Shown one piece after another: positions 36,077 to 49,265 of a stretch of DNA of 64,000 bases. The stretch's first letter is position 1, and every line of letters begins with the position of its first letter. Source of the stretch: Nannocystis pusilla. Lineage in GTDB: Bacteria; Myxococcota_A; Polyangia; Nannocystales; Nannocystaceae. Where the stretch lies: the NCBI RefSeq assembly GCF_020073745.1, contig NZ_JAIRAU010000028.1, forward strand, positions 248,001 through 312,000. The letters run 5' to 3'. The translations under genes were made by a program, and so were the position numbers. The notes under the pieces are model-generated. The model was given only the letters and a program-made list of their open reading frames with translations. It had not been told where the DNA came from and did no database searches.

Positions 36077-37048
36077 TCAGCCCTCGGCCGCGCGCCGCAG
36101 GCGGTCGGCGATCGCCCGGCCGAGCCCGACCTCCGGCACCGCCTCGACCACGATCGTCTCGACCCCCGGCGCGTCGAGCTCGCGCAGCGCCCCGAACAGC
36201 GCCTGCGCGTAGCCCTCGAGATCGGCCGGCATCCTCCGCCAGCGGCCGACGAACCCGGGCGGACGCGGGCTCCGGCTCATCACCGCCACCGCCTCGCCGC
36301 CCAGCGCCGCCGCCTGTCCGGGCGCGACCAGCACCACCCGGGCCCGCGGCGCGTAGTGGCGGTGGCGCAGACCTGGCGATCGGGACATGGCCTCATGGTC
36401 CTGTCCCGACAGCACATCGACCGCGCCGACGGCCGCCCGCAGCGCCTCGAGCGACAGCCCGCCGGCGCGCAGCACCATCGGCGTCGCCCGCGTCACGTCG
36501 ACCACCGTCGACTCGAGCCCGACCGCGCACGGCCCCCCGTCGAGGATGACGTCGACCACCCCGTCGAGGTCGGCGCGCACGTGCTCGGCGGTGGTCGGGC
36601 TCGGCCGGCCCGAGCGGTTGGCCGAGGGCGCCGCGACCGGCCGGCCGCACGCGCGCAGCAGCGCCAGCGCGGCCGGATGCGCGGGGATCCGCACCGCCAC
36701 GGTGTCCTGCCCGGCCGTGGTCACGTCGGGCACGACGGCGGCACGCGGCAGCACCAGCGTCAGCGGACCCGGCCAGAGCGACATCAACGTCTCGGCCGCC
36801 GGCGGCACCGCCCGCGCCAGCGCCCGCGCCTGCTCCGGCGCCGCCACATGCACGATCAGCGGGTTGTCGGCCGGTCGGCCCTTGGCCGCGAAGATCCGCC
36901 GCACCGCCTCGGCGTCGAGCGCGTCGGCCCCGAGCCCGTAGACCGTCTCGGTCGGGAACGCCACCAGCCCCCCGCGCCGCAGCACCTCGGCCGCGCGGGC
37001 GATCGCCGCCGGGTCGTCGGCCGGCCACACCTCGGTCCGCGCGCTCAT
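36077..37048 (-). CDS. Threonylcarbamoyl-AMP synthase (Sua5/YwlC family)
   Basis: Makes threonylcarbamoyl-adenylate for the t6A modification of ANN-decoding tRNAs. 323 residues: a YrdC domain (GGLVAFPTETVYGLGADAL, IFAAKGRPADNPLIVH, RIPAHP, PSANRSGRPSPT) followed by a C-terminal Sua5 domain (SPGLRHRHYAPRARVVLV). The two-domain form is the Sua5 rather than TsaC type. ATG 37048. It is 57 bp downstream of the kinase gene stop, with a repeat array between. It contains a repeat cluster near 36372-36416 in the YrdC-Sua5 linker. Confidence 0.93.
   Translation of the reverse strand: MSARTEVWPADDPAAIARAAEVLRRGGLVAFPTETVYGLGADALDAEAVRRIFAAKGRPADNPLIVHVAAPEQARALARAVPPAAETLMSLWPGPLTLVLPRAAVVPDVTTAGQDTVAVRIPAHPAALALLRACGRPVAAPSANRSGRPSPTTAEHVRADLDGVVDVILDGGPCAVGLESTVVDVTRATPMVLRAGGLSLEALRAAVGAVDVLSGQDHEAMSRSPGLRHRHYAPRARVVLVAPGQAAALGGEAVAVMSRSPRPPGFVGRWRRMPADLEGYAQALFGALRELDAPGVETIVVEAVPEVGLGRAIADRLRRAAEG
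36372..36416. repeat. 14-bp repeat, three units inside the Sua5 gene
   Basis: Units at 36372 (CCTG), 36386 (CATG) and 36400 (CCTG, followed by TCC-CGAC). They encode LSGQDHEAMSRSPGL, the linker between the two domains of the protein. Confidence 0.7.
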
Positions 37049-37078
37049 GCGACCTCCGCCGCCCCGGTCGCCCGCCCT

Positions 37079-37110
37079 GCTGTCCGAACGGACATGCTCC
37101 TCGGGTCAGC
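37079..37110. repeat. 14-bp CATG repeat, three units at the kinase stop
   Basis: Units at 37079 (GCTG), 37093 (CATG) and 37107 (CAGC). The last overlaps the kinase stop codon at 37106-37108. Confidence 0.82.
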
Positions 37111-38086
37111 CCAGCTTCGCCAGCTCGACCAGCGCTTCCTTCATCTGCAGCGCGTCGGCGAAGCGGTGGTGGACCTGCTTGCCGCACGCCTTGGCGAAGA
37201 ACGCGTCCATCGCCCGCGCCTTGGCGGCCGGCACGCTGTCGGAGATGAAGTGGCTGACGGGCAGCGGCTCGCGCTCGCGGTGGGCCTGCAGCAGCGCGCG
37301 CGGGTGGGCGTCGAACAGGTCTTCGAACGGGTGGCGGCCGCCGGTGACGAGCTCGAAGAACGTCATGCCGAGCGCGTAGAGGTCGGCGCGGTGGTCGATG
37401 TAGTTGCCCGGGATCGTCTGCTCGGGGGCGATGTAGCGCGGGTCGCCCATGATGTGGTGCGTGTTGTGCGACGACAGGTCGGACAGGTCGCGGGCCACGC
37501 CGAAGTCGAGCAGCTTGACCACGCGCAGCAGCGGGTCGTGCGAGTCGCGGGTGACGAACACGTTCGACGGCTTGATGTCGCAGTGGACGATCCGCCGCAG
37601 GTGCACGTAGCGCAGCGCGTCGAGCACCTGCGAGAAGATCTCGAGGATCACGGGGATGCCCATCGGCGTCCCGCTCTCGATGAACCAGCTGACGTCCTTG
37701 CCGCGCAGGTACTCCATCGCGAACCACAGCACGTCGAACTCCTCGGCCGTGCCGACCTGGCTGACGTGCACGAGGTTGTGGTGCATGAAGCTCGCGCACA
37801 TGCGGGCCTCGCGGCGGAAGTGGCGATGCGCCCACTCGGGCACGTCGTTCTTCATCACCTTCAGGGCGATGTAGCGGTTCATCAGGCGGTCGAACGCCTT
37901 GTAGACCTTGCTCATCCCGCCCTCGCCGAGGCGCTGCACGATCTCGAACTGGCTCGTGCCGGTCACCACGGTGCCGGGCGGCAGCTCCGTGCCCTGATAG
38001 CCCTCGTACTGCGAGGTCGACGTCGGCGTGATGCCGGTCATCCCGGCGCGAGGCCGATTGCCGGTGTTTTGATCCTCGTTGGACAC
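37106..38086 (-). CDS. Ser/Thr protein kinase, non-RD type
   Basis: 326-residue Hanks-type kinase with no transmembrane helix, so soluble. P-loop LGEGGMSKVYKAF (about 53-65), catalytic Lys in ALKVM, and the catalytic loop reads HCDIKPSNV where most family members have HRD. This is therefore a non-RD kinase, and activation-loop phosphorylation may not be needed. DFG (LLDFGVAR) and APE (YIAPEQ) are intact. GTG start at 38086. No sensor domain. It lies upstream of the Sua5 gene on the same strand. Confidence 0.92.
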   Translation of the reverse strand: MSNEDQNTGNRPRAGMTGITPTSTSQYEGYQGTELPPGTVVTGTSQFEIVQRLGEGGMSKVYKAFDRLMNRYIALKVMKNDVPEWAHRHFRREARMCASFMHHNLVHVSQVGTAEEFDVLWFAMEYLRGKDVSWFIESGTPMGIPVILEIFSQVLDALRYVHLRRIVHCDIKPSNVFVTRDSHDPLLRVVKLLDFGVARDLSDLSSHNTHHIMGDPRYIAPEQTIPGNYIDHRADLYALGMTFFELVTGGRHPFEDLFDAHPRALLQAHREREPLPVSHFISDSVPAAKARAMDAFFAKACGKQVHHRFADALQMKEALVELAKLG

Positions 38087-38322
38087 GTGGGGGAAGCGCG
38101 CGGCGGGGGTGGGGCTAGGTTATGCAACCTACACCACCTGGTCCGGTCTCGTCAGCCTTCCTCGAGGGGGGCGCCGGAGCCGGTCCGATGCAGGTCGTCG
38201 CGCGCACATTAGCCGCAGGTGCGGGTGAAGCACAAAAGACAGGCGGGCGGCGCGAAGGGCGAAATCGCCACCATCGCGCGCCCGCCGCTGCCTGCGCGCC
38301 CGAGGCGCCCGGCGAACAACGT

Positions 38323-38850
38323 TCAGACGCCGAGCTCGAGCCCGACGGCCACGCCGTGGACGACCGCGCCGGTGCGCACGGCGTCGTGGATCTGCTCCGA
38401 CGTGCCGCCGGCCTCGCGGATCGTCTTCTCGTGCGAGACGACGCAGCGCTCACAGCCGAAGACGGCGCTGACCGCCAGGCAGAACAGCTCAAAGTCGAGC
38501 TTCGAGCTCTGCGGCTTGGCGATCCGGGTCATGCGCAGGCGGGCCGGCAGCTTCTCGTAGTCCTCGCTGCCGACCATGTGCTTGAACCGGTAGTAGACGT
38601 TGTTCATCGCCATCAGCGCCGCGGCCGCGCGCGCGTCCTCGACGGTCGACGCGTCGACCTGTTCGCGGGCCGCGTCGAGCAGCACCTGGACCAGGGTCTG
38701 GTTGCGCGACGCGATGGCGCAGGCCACCGCCACGCCCCAGCGCTGCGCCGCGGTCAGCGACGACTCCTGCAGGACGTTCTGCAGGTTCACCTTGAGGTCG
38801 CGGGCGGCCTCGGGGAGCGACTCTCGCAGTGATTCGACGGTATTGGCCAT
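38323..38850 (-). CDS. ahpD: AhpD-like alkylhydroperoxidase
   Basis: 175 residues of the carboxymuconolactone decarboxylase/AhpD fold. The redox centre CERC (C133, C136) with His140 (CVVSH) is complete. AhpD recycles AhpC using a lipoyl-type electron donor in other bacteria; that role is inferred here. It follows ahpC by 34 bp on the same strand, so they are co-transcribed. The N-terminal half has a helical segment (RWGVAVACAIASRNQTLVQVLL) typical of the family. Confidence 0.92.
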   Translation of the reverse strand: MANTVESLRESLPEAARDLKVNLQNVLQESSLTAAQRWGVAVACAIASRNQTLVQVLLDAAREQVDASTVEDARAAAALMAMNNVYYRFKHMVGSEDYEKLPARLRMTRIAKPQSSKLDFELFCLAVSAVFGCERCVVSHEKTIREAGGTSEQIHDAVRTGAVVHGVAVGLELGV

Positions 38851-38884
38851 GGTGTCCTCCTTCGCGGTTCAAGCGCTCGCGGGC

Positions 38885-39418
<534 letters not shown>

Positions 39419-39470
39419 GATCGGTCTCTTTCCTGGATGCGGGCGACAGCGCCCGCGGACATGGGTGCAA

Positions 39471-39487
39471 TAGCAGGCCCGGGGCCA
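39471..39487 (-). promoter_or_regulatory. Candidate sigma-54 promoter for ahpC-ahpD
   Basis: Minus strand TGGCCCCGGGCCTGCTA: GG at -24 and GC at -12 separated by the required 10 bp. It would start transcription about 42 nt before the ahpC ATG. The match outside GG/GC is loose. Support comes mainly from the divergent sigma-54 activator gene. Confidence 0.5.
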
Positions 39488-39559
39488 AGTCGCAGATCTA
39501 ACAAAATCAAACACTTGCCCGACCGCTCGCTGTCGCGCGACCACGACCCGTCGTTGCCC

Positions 39560-39573
39560 ACCGATACATCGGT
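39560..39573. promoter_or_regulatory. Candidate upstream activator site
   Basis: Perfect 14-bp inverted repeat ACCGAT-AC-ATCGGT, about 75 bp upstream of the candidate -24 element and 48 bp before the activator ATG. A usual position for an enhancer site of a sigma-54 activator. Confidence 0.45.
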
Positions 39574-39620
39574 AGATTCGCACTGGCATTTCGGTGGGGC
39601 GCGAGCCACACTCGGGGTCC

Positions 39621-41120
39621 ATGGACACCGACGACCTCCTGCGCCGCGGCCTCGACTGGGTCGCCCGGATCGCCCCCTACGATCTTGCCGCCGTGTTCAC
39701 GCTCGACGAGGACAGCCGCCTGGTCGTGCGGGCCGCCCGCGGTCACCTCGCCAGCCAGGTCCGCGGCCATCGCATCGACCTCGCCAACTTCCCGACCTTG
39801 CGCGAGGCGCTCGAGACGCGGCGCGCCCGCGCCTTCACCGAGGACGACCACCGCCACGGCGACGGCGACCCCTTCGACGGCGTCCTCGACCTCTCGCCCG
39901 GCCACGCCTGCATGGTCGTCCCGCTGCACGCCGCCGGCCGCTCGCTCGGCCTCCTCACCCTCGACCGCGCCCACTGCGAGAGCTACCCGCAGGCCGTCGT
40001 CGACCAGGTCGAGACCTACGGGCAGATCCTCGGCCTCGCGCTCGACAACTCCGAGCGGCGCGTCGCCCTCGAGCACCTGCGCGCGGAGGAGCTCGAGCGG
40101 GCGCGCGAGAGCGACGAGGTCGCCGCCGGCTACGGCGTGCTCGAGCGCAGCGTCAGCCCGGCCGTGCGGGCCGTCGCCGCGCGCGCGCGTCAGGTCGCCC
40201 CCACCGACACGCCGGTGCTGATCCTCGGCGAGACCGGCACCGGCAAGGAGCGGCTCGCTCGCGCCCTTCACCTGTGGAGCGCGCGGGCCGACCGCCCGTT
40301 CGTCGCCGTCAACTGCGCCGCGATCCCCGCCTCTCTGCTGGAGAGCGAGCTGTTCGGCCACACCCGCGGCGCCTTCACCGGCGCCACCCGCGACCGCCTC
40401 GGCCGCTTCCAGCTGGCGAGCGGCGGCACCCTCCTGCTCGACGAGATCGGCGAGCTGCCGATCGAGCTCCAGGCCAAGCTGCTGCGCGTCGTCCAGGAGG
40501 GCGTCGTCGAGCCGGTCGGCAGCGACAAGAGCGTCAAGGTCGACGTCCGCCTGCTCGCCGCCACCCACGTCGACCTCGAGAAGGCGATCGCCGGCGGCCG
40601 CCTGCGCGAAGATCTCTACTACCGCCTCGCCGTGTTCCCGCTGCGCCTCCCCCCGCTGCGTCAGCGCCTCGAGGACCTCCCGCTGCTGTGCGCCGCCATG
40701 CTCGCCGAGCAGAGCCAGCGCACCGGCCGGCGCGGCATGCGGGTCAGCGACGCCGGCCTCGCCCGCCTGCGCGCCCACGCCTGGCCCGGCAACCTGCGCG
40801 AGCTCAGCAACGCCCTCGAGCGGGCCACCATCGTCACCTCCGGCGAGCTCCTCGGCCCCGAGGCCTTCGAATTCGGGGACATGACCGAAGAGTCGGGCCC
40901 GATCGACCATGCCCCGAAGACCAGCCCGTCCGAGGCCCCGCTGCGCCACGACGGCCGCATCGCCACGCTCGAGGAGGTCTCGGCCCTGCAGATCCAGCGC
41001 GTCCTGGCGCACACGCGCGGCCGGATCTACGGCCCCGGCGGCGCCGCCGAGCTGCTCGGCGTCCCGCCCTCGACCCTCCAGAGCCGCATGAAGAAGCTCG
41101 GCGTCGCCCGGACCGCCTGA
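39621..41120 (+). CDS. Sigma-54-dependent activator with N-terminal GAF domain
   Basis: 499 residues. The N-terminal GAF-like sensor (about 1-160: VFTLDEDSRLVVRAARGHL, GHACMVVPLHAAGRSLGLLTLDR) is followed by the AAA+ domain with Walker A GETGTGKE. The sigma-54 contact loop GAFTGA and Walker B LLLDEIGEL come next. A Fis-type helix-turn-helix ends the protein (EVSALQIQRVLAHTRGRIYGPGGAAELLGVPPSTLQSRMKKLG). ATG 39621. Architecture is like NorR/FhlA, without a receiver domain. Divergent from ahpC, its probable target. Repeat units at 40880-40925 encode the linker between the AAA and HTH domains. Confidence 0.93.
   Translation: MDTDDLLRRGLDWVARIAPYDLAAVFTLDEDSRLVVRAARGHLASQVRGHRIDLANFPTLREALETRRARAFTEDDHRHGDGDPFDGVLDLSPGHACMVVPLHAAGRSLGLLTLDRAHCESYPQAVVDQVETYGQILGLALDNSERRVALEHLRAEELERARESDEVAAGYGVLERSVSPAVRAVAARARQVAPTDTPVLILGETGTGKERLARALHLWSARADRPFVAVNCAAIPASLLESELFGHTRGAFTGATRDRLGRFQLASGGTLLLDEIGELPIELQAKLLRVVQEGVVEPVGSDKSVKVDVRLLAATHVDLEKAIAGGRLREDLYYRLAVFPLRLPPLRQRLEDLPLLCAAMLAEQSQRTGRRGMRVSDAGLARLRAHAWPGNLRELSNALERATIVTSGELLGPEAFEFGDMTEESGPIDHAPKTSPSEAPLRHDGRIATLEEVSALQIQRVLAHTRGRIYGPGGAAELLGVPPSTLQSRMKKLGVARTA
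40880..40925. repeat. 14-bp repeat, four units inside the sigma-54 activator gene
   Basis: Units at 40880 (CATG), 40894 (CGGG), 40908 (CATG) and 40922 (CAGC). Encodes DMTEESGPIDHAPKTSPSE between the AAA+ and HTH domains. Confidence 0.75.
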
Positions 41121-41128
41121 AACCTTTC

Positions 41129-41198
41129 GGGCATGTCCTCAAGGGCATGCCTCTCCGGGCATGTCCTCGAGAGCATGCCCGAATAGGCATGCTCTCCG
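41129..41198. repeat. 14-bp CATG repeat array, five units
   Basis: Units at 41132, 41146, 41160, 41174 and 41188, all CATG. It occupies nearly all of the 82-bp interval between two convergent stop codons, the cleanest case for a bidirectional terminator role. Confidence 0.92.
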
Positions 41199-41202
41199 CG
41201 CC

Positions 41203-41862
41203 TCAACCAAAAAACAGGTTCCACAGCACGTCGAGCGCCGTCGAGCTCGCGCGCTCGTGCCGGACCTCGCGCGTCGACGGCAGCGGTTCGGGCGGGGGCG
41301 GCATCTGCTGGCGGGCGGCCGCGCGGGCGCGCGAGGCCTCGCCGACGGCGCGCCCGCCCGCGCGGAGGAACGCCTCGACCTCCTCGAGCTCGCCGGCGTC
41401 GAGGAACAGCCCGTGGCGGCGGCACTCGTCGACGATCACCCCGCTGATCGTCCCGAAGTTGCGGCGGTTCATGACGTCGCGGCAGCGCGGGCACTCGCGG
41501 TAGCGGACGTCGGACTCGCGCGAGGCCGGCCGGGGCACCCGCCCGCGCAGCTCGGCCTCGTCGGCCGCGCCCCTCCCGGGCGCGGGGTCGAGGCCCGACG
41601 TCAGCGACTCGAGCTCCCCCGCGTCGAGCCAGATCCCCCCGCAGGCGCCGCAGGCATCGAGCTCGACCCCGTGGCGGACCGCCGCGCGATGCAGCGGTTC
41701 ACCGCAGCCCGGGCAGTCGCTCCCGGCCGCACCGCTGGGCCCGGTGGTCCGCCGTCCGGCCGAGCGGGCGGGCACCGGCTCGTCGGGCAGCAGATCGGCG
41801 AGGGACTGTGTGATCCGGGCCGCGCGGGCCCGGGACTCCTCGGTCGGGCGGGGACGACGCAT
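41203..41862 (-). CDS. Double zinc-ribbon (zf-TFIIB-like) protein
   Basis: 219 residues with two copies of the TFIIB-type zinc ribbon. The first is CPGCGEPL...CGACGGIWLDAGELESL (about 50-85); the second is CPRCRDVMNRRNF...VDECRRHGLFLDAGELEEV (about 125-160), where His replaces the last Cys. A Pro-rich tail ends in WNLFFG. Such proteins are common and poorly understood. The gene stands alone, divergent from the LOG-family gene. Confidence 0.82.
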   Translation of the reverse strand: MRRPRPTEESRARAARITQSLADLLPDEPVPARSAGRRTTGPSGAAGSDCPGCGEPLHRAAVRHGVELDACGACGGIWLDAGELESLTSGLDPAPGRGAADEAELRGRVPRPASRESDVRYRECPRCRDVMNRRNFGTISGVIVDECRRHGLFLDAGELEEVEAFLRAGGRAVGEASRARAAARQQMPPPPEPLPSTREVRHERASSTALDVLWNLFFG

Positions 41863-41916
41863 GGCTCACCATACCAGCGATCGCGCGGTCCCGTGGTAAG
41901 AAGCCCGCGAGCGCTC

Positions 41917-42516
<600 letters not shown>

Positions 42517-42649
42517 CCGGCGAGAATTGAGCCGACGCGAGCGCGGTCGGAGCGGCGAGCAGCGATTCACCTGCCCCCGCGGACAGGTCCACAGGGCACC
42601 TGCGCCGTCGAGTCTCGTCCGTCGACGCCGCCGGGCTTACCCGCTTACG

Positions 42650-46294
<3,645 letters not shown>

Positions 46295-47263
46295 GGCCGA
46301 AGGCTTACCACGCCTCGCGCCGCGCTCGCGTGCCTGGCCCTCGCGCTCGCATCATGCTCACGTCACAGCGAGGTCGACAGCGGGGTCGGCGCAGCCGGAT
46401 CCGCCGCCGCCGGGCCGCAGGCCCCGAGCGAACGCACCGTCCACCTCACCCTGGAGACCGCGTTCCACTCGCTGGATCCAGCCGACGCCGCCGACTCCGT
46501 CAGCCGTCGACTGACCTCACAGCTCTTCGACACGCTCCTCGATTGGGATCCGTATGCAGATCCCCCGCACCTCGTGCCCGAGCTGCTCGCGGATCTTCCC
46601 GAGATCAGCCCCGACGGTCTGACCTACACGCTGCGTCTACGCGAAGGTCCGCGGTTCCACCCGGACGCCTGTCTCGAAGACCAGGCTCGTCCGCTGCGCG
46701 CCGGCGACGTGGCCGCCTCGTTGCTGCGGATCACCCCCGGCAAGCACGCCACGTGGTCGCTGCTGGCCGGCCGCGTCGCCGGCCTCGACGCCTGGCACGC
46801 GGCCGCGGCGAAGAACACCCCGGGCCAGCTCGCGCCGATCACCTGGGACGACGCCGCCCGCACCGTCACGCTGCGCCTCACGCGGCCGCAGCCGGAGTTC
46901 GCGGCGATCCTCGCCCACCCGGCGCTGGCGATCGTCCCGCCCGAGTGCGTCACCTACTACGACGGCAAGACCGACGGCCGCCCGAGCTTCGCCCGCCACC
47001 CCGTCGGCAGCGGCCCCTACCACTTTGATCACGCCGCCAGCGAGTTCCCCCGCACGGCCGTGCTCGTCGCCGAGGGCGAGCCCCGCGCCTACCCCCGGGC
47101 CGCGAATTCCCCGGTCCCGTGCCCGCAGGTGCCCGGGGCCCGCCGCGTCGTCCTGACCCACTTCCAGCACGGCGAGCCGGCGCTGCGCGCCTTCCAGGCC
47201 GGCGAGCTGGCGGCGATCGTCCCCGGCCAGGCGCAGTTCGCCGAGGTCGTGGCGCTCGGCGAA

Positions 47264-47296
47264 CCTGTCCCCGGGGCCCTGCCCCCCGGGACAGGT
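47264..47296. repeat. 14-bp repeat, three units inside the binding-protein gene
   Basis: Units at 47264 (CCTG), 47278 (CCTG) and 47292 (CAGG). Almost pure G/C here; encodes GEPVPGALPPGTGL, a surface-type Pro/Gly loop. Confidence 0.7.
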
Positions 47297-48057
47297 TTAA
47301 AAAAGTTCCCGGTCGCCGCGGTCGACCTCCTCTACTTCAACATGGCGAGCCCGGAGATCGGGCACCACCCCGACCCGGCGCGCGCGCGCGAGAACCTGGC
47401 GCTGCGCCGCGCGATCGCCCGCGCCTTCGACGTCCCGCGCTACCTCGAGGTCGTGCGCAACGGCGCGTGGGCCGACGCCAGCGCCGGCGTGCTGCCGCGC
47501 GAGGTCTCGCCGCGCCTCGATCTGCCCGACGCCCCGCCGGCCCGCGACCTCGCCGCCGCGCAGGCGATCCTCGCCGAGGCCGGCCTGTCCGAAAGGACAT
47601 GGACCCTGAACTACTGGGGCGGCGCCAGCGAGCCCGAGCGGCAGGAGGCCGCGCTCGTGCGCGAGTTCCTGCGCCCGCTCGGCGTCGACCTGCAGATCAC
47701 CGCGCGCGACAACTTCCTGTACGACCCGGGCCTGCGGGCCGGCGCCCACCTGTTCGGCCTCCGCTTCGACGCCGACTTCTTCGACCCGAGCAACACCCTG
47801 GCCTCGTTCACCTGCCGCGCCCCCGACAACCTCGCCGGCTTCTGCGCGCCCGAGTACGACGCCGCCTACGCCGCCTTCGCCGCCCTGCCCGCCGGCCCGG
47901 CCCGCGACGACGCCGCCCGCGGGCTGCAGGCGCTGCTCGGCGAGCACATGCCGGTGCGGCCGCTCGACCAGCCGAGCGCGTGGTACCTGCACCAGCGCTG
48001 GCTCGGCGGCCTGGTCCGCCACCCGCTGGCCGGCCTGCGCGTCGAGCTGCTGTGCCC

Positions 48058-48098
48058 CGACATGCCCTGAAGAGCATGTCCTCAAGGACATGTTCGAC
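48058..48098. repeat. 14-bp CATG repeat array, three units over a stop codon
   Basis: Units at 48061, 48075 and 48089. The binding-protein stop (48068-48070) lies within the first unit, so the final residues PDMP come from the repeat. Confidence 0.88.
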
Positions 48099-48141
48099 GG
48101 ACCGTCGGCGGGTCACGTGCGACCCGCTCGCCCCCTCGCGC

Positions 48142-48468
48142 TCAATCGATCTCGCCCGACCCCGCGACAGGCTGCCCGGCCGCGAGCGCCACCCGCTCTC
48201 GCATGCGCCGCCGGACGTGGCGCTCGAGCGCCCCGAGCGTCAGCAGCGGCCCGGCCGCGCCGACCAGCGCCAGCAGCCACAGCGGGCTGCCGATCAGCGC
48301 GACGCCGACGAGGACGGCCCACACCCCGGCGACGATGCCCACCATCCAGCCGGCGTGACGCCACACCTCCGGCTGGTTCCAGAACCGGAGCGTCGGCAGC
48401 AGGCCGAGCTGCGGGCGATCGAGGTAGACGGGCGCGCACGGCGGCTTGGACGGGATCAGGTCGGGCAT
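48142..48468 (-). CDS. Small two-helix membrane protein
   Basis: 108 residues from ATG 48468. An N-terminal soluble part (VYLDRPQLGLLPTLRFWNQPEVWRHAGW) is followed by two transmembrane helices (MVGIVAGVWAVLVGVALI and LWLLALVGAAGPLLTLG) and a basic tail (RHVRRRMRERV). No known family. Convergent with the binding-protein gene; the array at 48058-48098 lies between. Confidence 0.65.
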   Translation of the reverse strand: MPDLIPSKPPCAPVYLDRPQLGLLPTLRFWNQPEVWRHAGWMVGIVAGVWAVLVGVALIGSPLWLLALVGAAGPLLTLGALERHVRRRMRERVALAAGQPVAGSGEID

Positions 48469-48543
48469 CGCAGCACATCCTACCCGCCCCGCCACCGCGC
48501 GTCTTCCGCGGGGCGACGCGCGGCCCCGCGCTTCAACCTAATT

Positions 48544-48610
48544 GATAAGCCATGTCCTCGAGGACATTATCATCAGGACATGGCTTATCGAGCCTGCCCT
48601 CAGAGCCATG
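48544..48610. repeat. 14-bp CATG array with a nested 15-bp perfect inverted repeat
   Basis: Units at 48551, 48565 (CATT), 48579, 48593 (CCTG) and 48607. In addition GATAAGCCATGTCCT (48544-48558) is repeated inverted at 48575-48589, leaving a 16-nt loop. This larger hairpin extends beyond the CATG unit and is the strongest predicted stem in the window. The last unit overlaps the end of the outer-membrane-like gene. Confidence 0.88.
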
Positions 48611-49187
48611 CTCCGATGGTCAGCACCAACGACGCCCGCAACTGCCACTCGCGCCCGCGGATCTGCACGGCGTCGATCGCCAGCTCGCCGCCCATCAGCA
48701 GCCGGCGGTCGAGGCGGCCCCAGCCCCCGAGCCCGCCGCCGACGTGACCGCCGTGGTCACCGGCGGGCGGCGCGAGGATCGACGTCCGGGGGCTGATCTC
48801 CCTCGCGCGGTTGCTCTGCCGCGAATAGCCGCCGCGAGCCGACACGAACGCGAACACCCGCGGTAGCGCCAGCCCGAGCCGCAGCTCCGGCCCGGCGGCG
48901 AGGAGGTGCTGGCGAAAGCCCGGGTGCTCGCGCAGGCGCGGGAACAGGTCGTAGCCGAAGCGGAGCCCGAGCCCCGCGCCGAACCGACCGTGCGTATTGT
49001 ACAGGCCGAGCGCCGCCCCCGTGGCCAGCCCGACCCCCTCGCGCTGGCTCGCCAGCCCGACCGGCGCGGCGACCACGTAGCCGCGCAGGCAATTCATCGT
49101 CTGTCTCTCGGACCAGGTCGGGCAAGGCTCCGGGGCCCTTGCGGGCGTCGGGCTCGCCGCGAGGATCATCGCCAAACCGAGGATCAT
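48600..49187 (-). CDS. Outer-membrane-like protein, paralogue A
   Basis: 195 residues. Signal peptide MILGLAMILAASPTPARA, then CPTWSERQTMNCLRGYVV, shared with the neighbouring paralogue, and an alternating Gly/aromatic pattern (GAGLGLRFGYDLFPRL, SARGGYSRQ) ending LTIGAWL. Likely a small beta-barrel. The longer frame to 49247 would precede the signal peptide and is rejected. The upstream paralogue ends 78 bp away with a repeat array between. Confidence 0.72.
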   Translation of the reverse strand: MILGLAMILAASPTPARAPEPCPTWSERQTMNCLRGYVVAAPVGLASQREGVGLATGAALGLYNTHGRFGAGLGLRFGYDLFPRLREHPGFRQHLLAAGPELRLGLALPRVFAFVSARGGYSRQSNRAREISPRTSILAPPAGDHGGHVGGGLGGWGRLDRRLLMGGELAIDAVQIRGREWQLRASLVLTIGAWL

Positions 49188-49227
49188 GCCGCCAGGGTGG
49201 CGCAACTCGGCCGGGCCCGCAAGTCGG

Positions 49228-49263
49228 CCACATGACCTCCGAGACATGTCCGTTCAGACACGC
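49228..49263. repeat. 14-bp CATG repeat array, three units
   Basis: Units at 49231, 49245 and 49259 (CACG), ending next to the stop codon (49266-49268) of paralogue B. Confidence 0.82.
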
Positions 49264-49265
49264 GC

